64,000 nt of DNA from Polaribacter atrinae (lineage in GTDB: Bacteria > Bacteroidota > Bacteroidia > Flavobacteriales > Flavobacteriaceae): NCBI RefSeq assembly GCF_038023995.1, contig NZ_CP150660.1:2292501-2356500 (forward strand). Reading direction: 5' to 3'. Shown in pieces: positions 60,754 through 64,000 of the stretch. The stretch's first letter is position 1. Every line of letters begins with the position of its first letter. The notes below the pieces were generated by a model that saw only the letters and a program-made list of their open reading frames with translations, was not told the DNA's origin and did not search any database. Position numbers and translations under genes: made by a program.

Positions 60754-61596
60754 TTATTCATGCAGTACTAAAAAAGGAACATCGGTATGATAACTTATTT
60801 CCGCTACCTTGGTATGAAATAATATTTGTTGAAAATAATTAAGATTTTTTGCAACCATGGCAATCATATCTATGTTTCTACTATTTACAAAACACTGTAC
60901 AGCATCTTCTACTTTTTTATTTGTTAAAAAATGAAAACTGTGTTTGTAATTGTATAAGTAATCTTCGAGTAGTTCTTTACTTTTTCGTTGATCTTCATTT
61001 AAAACTGTAACTTTTTTACTTATATTTAAAACCCTTAAAGACGATTTTTTCTCTTCTAATATTGCTATTATTGGTTCTAAAATTTGTAATTCATTACACA
61101 AAGAAAAATCTGTTGGAAACGCAATTTCTTCTATTTTTTTAAATTTAGCATTTTCAGGCACCACTAAAGTTGTACACTTTACTTTTGTAATAACATCTCC
61201 CGTATTACTGCCTGTAATAAAACCAGTAAAACCACTAGCTCCTTTTGTTCCCATAACAATTACATCTATTTTTTTTTCTTCTACATGTTGTCTTATAGAT
61301 TCAATAAAAAAATTAGAGTCTGTTAGAGTATAAAATTTATGGTTTTTATTATTATTAAAATTTAGCGCTATTTTTTGCTGAAGTTCTTTTAATTGTTTTT
61401 TTGCATTTTCTACGTTTACATCTATAATTATTTCTTGAGTGTTATCATAAAAATAATTGTCTACTACAACGTTATTTAACCTATTAACGTGTAACAAATA
61501 AAAATTGCACGTTGAGTGCTTATAAAAATTTAAAGCATACTCAATAGCATTCCAAGAATTGTCTGAAAAATCTGTAGGGAGTAAAATAGCTTTCAT
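60754..61596 (-). CDS. Universal stress protein, tandem domain
   Basis: A 280-residue tandem UspA protein related to the one at 58847-59698: MKAILLPTDFSDNSWNAIEY start, MGTKGASGFTGFITGSNTGD loop (about 117-136), and a second, weaker domain starting IEEIAFPTDFSLCNE. First gene of a unit with the four-helix membrane protein (12 bases downstream). The upstream region carries a TGA-N6-TCA box centred near -41.5 and a perfect TAAATTTG -7 element. It is therefore a good candidate target of the receiver-CRP regulator encoded 92 bases upstream. Confidence 0.94.
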   Translation of the reverse strand: MKAILLPTDFSDNSWNAIEYALNFYKHSTCNFYLLHVNRLNNVVVDNYFYDNTQEIIIDVNVENAKKQLKELQQKIALNFNNNKNHKFYTLTDSNFFIESIRQHVEEKKIDVIVMGTKGASGFTGFITGSNTGDVITKVKCTTLVVPENAKFKKIEEIAFPTDFSLCNELQILEPIIAILEEKKSSLRVLNISKKVTVLNEDQRKSKELLEDYLYNYKHSFHFLTNKKVEDAVQCFVNSRNIDMIAMVAKNLNYFQQILFHTKVAEISYHTDVPFLVLHE

Positions 61597-61622
61597 TTAA
61601 ATTCATCTTTTTATCTAAAAGA

Positions 61623-61666
61623 CAAATTTATTGCTACAATACTTTTTAAAAAATGATATTAGTCAT
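61623..61666 (-). promoter_or_regulatory. FNR-like box and -7 element of the universal stress operon
   Basis: ATGATATTAGTCAT (61653-61666) has the symmetric core TGA-N6-TCA. On the minus strand it is followed by the perfect -7 box TAAATTTG (61630-61623). The centre lies 29.5 bases upstream of that box, near -41.5 relative to the start, identical to the geometry at 58798-58841. Confidence 0.65.
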
Positions 61667-61688
61667 ATAGCCGCTAATTCATTTAATA

Positions 61689-62738
61689 TCAAGAAATTTC
61701 TTTTAATTTTTCTAAGTCTAAAATTCTAATTGTTCTACCTTCTATTTCTATAAGACCTTGCTTTTTAAAACTAGACATTGTTCTTATTAAAGTTTCTGTT
61801 GCAATACCTGCAACACTAGCTAAATCGTTTCTAGAAATTTTAATTTGATCTTCTGGTTTTCTATTTAATTTCTCTGCAAACATTAAAATTGTCTTAGCTG
61901 TTTTTTTACTTACAGAACTATAAGCCATTTGCAAAAGTTGGTCTTTTACAACAGCTAAGTCTTCTGTTAACAACTCTATTAATTCTAGCGTTACTTTATG
62001 GTTTTTATTTAAGACACCTGTTAATGTTTTTTTAGAAAGCCCAACTAATTCTGTTTTCTGAATTGCAGTTGCAGATTCTTGATAGGCTAAATTTTGAGAA
62101 AAAGAAGTGTAACCAAATAAATCATCTTCTTTGTATAAAGCCGTAGTTAACTGTTTGCCTTGCTCATCTAACTTATGGCATTTTATGAGTCCGCTATTTA
62201 TTAAGTAAATGTAATTAGAGTTATTACCTTCTTTATAGATACTTGCATCTTTAAGAAAAATAAAGGTTTCACCGTTATCTTCAAAATAATTTTTTAAATC
62301 ATTAAGGCTTCTTATATCTTCTTCCTCTTCTTCTATGGCTTCGTTTATTTCTCTACGATCTTTTAGTATCGATACTTTAGCCAACCTACTTTCTATAGCA
62401 CTTATTAATTCATCTTCATTAAAAGGCTTTGTTATATAATCATCTGCCCCTAAATCCATCCCTTTTCTTACATCACTTCTTTCTGTTTTTGCAGATAAGA
62501 AGATAAACGGAATGTGTTTGGTAACTTCATTTTTAGTTAAAGCTTCTAGAACACCATAACCATCTAACTCTGGCATCATAATATCACAAACAATAATATC
62601 TGGTACTATTTTTTGGGCTAGTTGTACACCTATTTTACCATTAGAAGCACTCGTAACTTCATAGTTTGATAATTCTAAAAGTTCTGAAGTGTTTTCTCTT
62701 AAAACTACATCATCCTCAATTAATAGTATTTTTCTCAT
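61689..62738 (-). CDS. Response regulator fused to a CRP/FNR-type DNA-binding module
   Basis: A 349-residue hybrid. The receiver domain, about 1-120, has the acidic pocket IEDD (7-10), phosphorylation site Asp52 (CDIMMPELDG), Ser82 and Lys104 (YITKPF). A cyclic-nucleotide-binding-like domain, about 155-265, lacks FNR-type iron-sulfur cysteines. The Crp helix-turn-helix, about 275-345, has ISRNDLASVAGIATETLIRT. So it is switched by phosphorylation rather than by an iron-sulfur cluster. Its start overlaps the kinase stop by 4 bases (ATGA). It probably controls the neighbouring stress genes. Confidence 0.93.
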   Translation of the reverse strand: MRKILLIEDDVVLRENTSELLELSNYEVTSASNGKIGVQLAQKIVPDIIVCDIMMPELDGYGVLEALTKNEVTKHIPFIFLSAKTERSDVRKGMDLGADDYITKPFNEDELISAIESRLAKVSILKDRREINEAIEEEEEDIRSLNDLKNYFEDNGETFIFLKDASIYKEGNNSNYIYLINSGLIKCHKLDEQGKQLTTALYKEDDLFGYTSFSQNLAYQESATAIQKTELVGLSKKTLTGVLNKNHKVTLELIELLTEDLAVVKDQLLQMAYSSVSKKTAKTILMFAEKLNRKPEDQIKISRNDLASVAGIATETLIRTMSSFKKQGLIEIEGRTIRILDLEKLKEIS

Positions 62739-63976
62739 TTTGCTGTATTAATAATCTTCAATGTAAACGTTGATCCTTTATTCTCTTCACTTTCAAAAGT
62801 AATCGTTCCGCCTAAGTTTTGTAAATGACTTTTAATAATATTTAAACCAATTCCTGTTCCTTCGGTTAATAAAGCATTTTCTGCTCTAAAATAACGGTTA
62901 AATATATTTTTTTGATCTGCTTTTGGAATCCCAATTCCTTGGTCTTTTATTTTAATAGTAGTAGCTGTATTATCTTGCTTTATTTTGATATCAATTTCCG
63001 TATTCTCTGGCGAATATTTAATAGCATTGTTTATTAAATTGGACAATGCCAATGCTATTGTTTTTTCATCTTGTGTTAAAGAAATTTCATCTATATCTTC
63101 TGGGTATTTAATTCTTTGTCCTTGCTTTAAAAGCATGTTTGCATTATAGATTACCTCATCTACTACCTTACTTAATTTAAAAGTATGAAACTTATAATTT
63201 ATTTTACCAGTTTCTAATATTTCTATTGATAGAAAATCATTTAAAATATTATTTAAATAATGTACTTTATTGGTAATGGTCTCTAAATGCTTATTTCTTT
63301 TTTCTTGTTGTTCTGTTAACTTATACTTACCCAAAAGCATTGTAGAAGTTAAAATACCACTTAACGGTGTTTTAAACTCATGAGAAACTAAAGACAAAAA
63401 CTTTGTTTTTAGTTCATTCAATTCTTTTTCTTTTTTTAAAGCATCTTTAATTTTGTTCTCTGCGTCTATCCTTTTTTGATTTTCGGCATCCAACTCTATG
63501 TTTACAGTCTTTAACTCTTGAACCGTTTTGCTTAATTCTTTTGTTCTCTCACAAACCTTTTTTTCTAGCTCATCATTTAGCTGAAATATTTCTTCTTCTT
63601 GTTGCTTACGAACAGAAATATCTATAACTAAAGCCATTATAAAAGTTTCTCCATTTATTTGAAACGGATTTAAACCTGCTTCTAACGGAAAAATGTCTCC
63701 ATTTTTTCGGGCTCCATATAAGTCTCTCCCATTCCCCATCTGCCGTTTTTCTTTATTCATCATAAAACCCTTAAAATGGGCTCCATGACCAGCATGATAA
63801 TTCTTAGGAATTAAAACATTAAGCGGTTGGTTTATAAGTTCTCCTGTATTATAACCAAACATTTTTTCTACAGAACTATTTACAGAAACTATATTTTGTT
63901 TGCCATTTACAACTACAACACCCTCCGAAACAGCTTCAAAAAGTACATTAAAAACATCCCGATCTTTACTTAGCAT
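62735..63976 (-). CDS. PAS-domain sensor histidine kinase, cytosolic
   Basis: A 413-residue kinase without membrane helices: PAS domain about 8-125 (GVVVVNGKQNIVSVNSSVEK; LIPKNYHAGHGAHFKGFMMN), coiled coil about 125-190, then HisKA with His199 in FLSLVSHEFKTPLSG. The HATPase domain (about 300-413) has NLINNAIKYSPEN, DQGIGIPKADQ and GTGIGLNIIKSH. It resembles FixL-type PAS kinases (HGAHFKGFM), but heme binding cannot be confirmed. It overlaps the regulator gene by 4 bases, forming a two-component pair. The gene starts 24 bases before the window edge. Confidence 0.94.
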   Translation of the reverse strand: MLSKDRDVFNVLFEAVSEGVVVVNGKQNIVSVNSSVEKMFGYNTGELINQPLNVLIPKNYHAGHGAHFKGFMMNKEKRQMGNGRDLYGARKNGDIFPLEAGLNPFQINGETFIMALVIDISVRKQQEEEIFQLNDELEKKVCERTKELSKTVQELKTVNIELDAENQKRIDAENKIKDALKKEKELNELKTKFLSLVSHEFKTPLSGILTSTMLLGKYKLTEQQEKRNKHLETITNKVHYLNNILNDFLSIEILETGKINYKFHTFKLSKVVDEVIYNANMLLKQGQRIKYPEDIDEISLTQDEKTIALALSNLINNAIKYSPENTEIDIKIKQDNTATTIKIKDQGIGIPKADQKNIFNRYFRAENALLTEGTGIGLNIIKSHLQNLGGTITFESEENKGSTFTLKIINTAK

Positions 63977-64000
63977 TTTAGTTATAAATTAACTGATTAA

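Noticed and set aside
1..64000. tRNA, rRNA, CRISPR arrays, phage or transposase genes
   Set aside because: None were seen; the only mobile-type structures are the IVP element, its empty relative and the composite repeat.

Overview
The window reads as chromosomal DNA of a marine flavobacterium, probably Polaribacter or a close relative. The grounds are AT-rich DNA, Bacteroidetes-type TAnnTTTG promoter boxes, hardly any Shine-Dalgarno sequences, a type IX secretion sorting domain, a Bat (VWA/TPR) aerotolerance operon, paired DUF1800/DUF1501 proteins, SulP plus carbonic anhydrases, and many small lipoproteins. The genus is an inference. I saw no rRNA, tRNA or CRISPR array.

Layout. 14-2529: end of the ATP synthase operon (atpA, atpG). 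2.6-4.1 kb: two lipoprotein genes, each behind a sigma-54-like -24/-12 promoter. 4.3-7.1 kb: short-chain dehydrogenase, aldo/keto reductase and AlbA_2-domain protein in one operon, then a 37-residue basic protein with a long leader. 8.2-10.9 kb: DUF1501 protein and a frameshifted DUF1800 protein. 11.0-13.2 kb: ECF sigma factor, membrane protein and a DUF4097-like exported protein. 13.2-16.3 kb: ALDH7-type aldehyde dehydrogenase divergent from a lipoprotein isoaspartyl peptidase. 16.4-20.1 kb: ECF sigma factor, membrane/beta-barrel partner and four small lipoproteins. 20.3-25.0 kb: LuxE-like protein, MscL, a lipoprotein, a 4HB-type sensor, an SMR exporter and a lone TIR-like protein. 25.2-32.4 kb: thiL, a secreted M1 peptidase, a composite repeat, lpxH and a frameshifted TonB-dependent receptor.

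32.6-43.5 kb is the moxR-DUF58-bat operon. It is interrupted by a four-helix-bundle (23S rRNA intervening-sequence type) element with inverted repeats and by an independently controlled glycosyltransferase. 43.5-47.0 kb is a bicarbonate module: SulP transporter and two beta-carbonic anhydrases. 47.1-55 kb holds housekeeping genes (CvpA, two TlpA-like thioredoxins, EamA, YraN, LD-carboxypeptidase, metG). 55.4-58.1 kb encodes a molybdenum hydroxylase (IorA/IorB type). 58.3-64 kb is a stress/low-oxygen block: PAS histidine kinase, receiver-CRP/FNR hybrid regulator, two universal stress proteins, a hibernation factor and two unknown proteins.

The most useful signals found by reading are these. 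(1) Two FNR-like palindromes lie at identical distance from -7 boxes in the last block, which suggests a local regulon of the receiver-CRP hybrid. (2) Four -24/-12 promoters share the variant WTGGYAYR-N4-TTGA, one with a palindromic upstream site. (3) Inverted-repeat elements with a GTGTAATTGTT core lie inside the bat operon, one carrying a gene and one empty. (4) Two single-base frameshifts break large genes.
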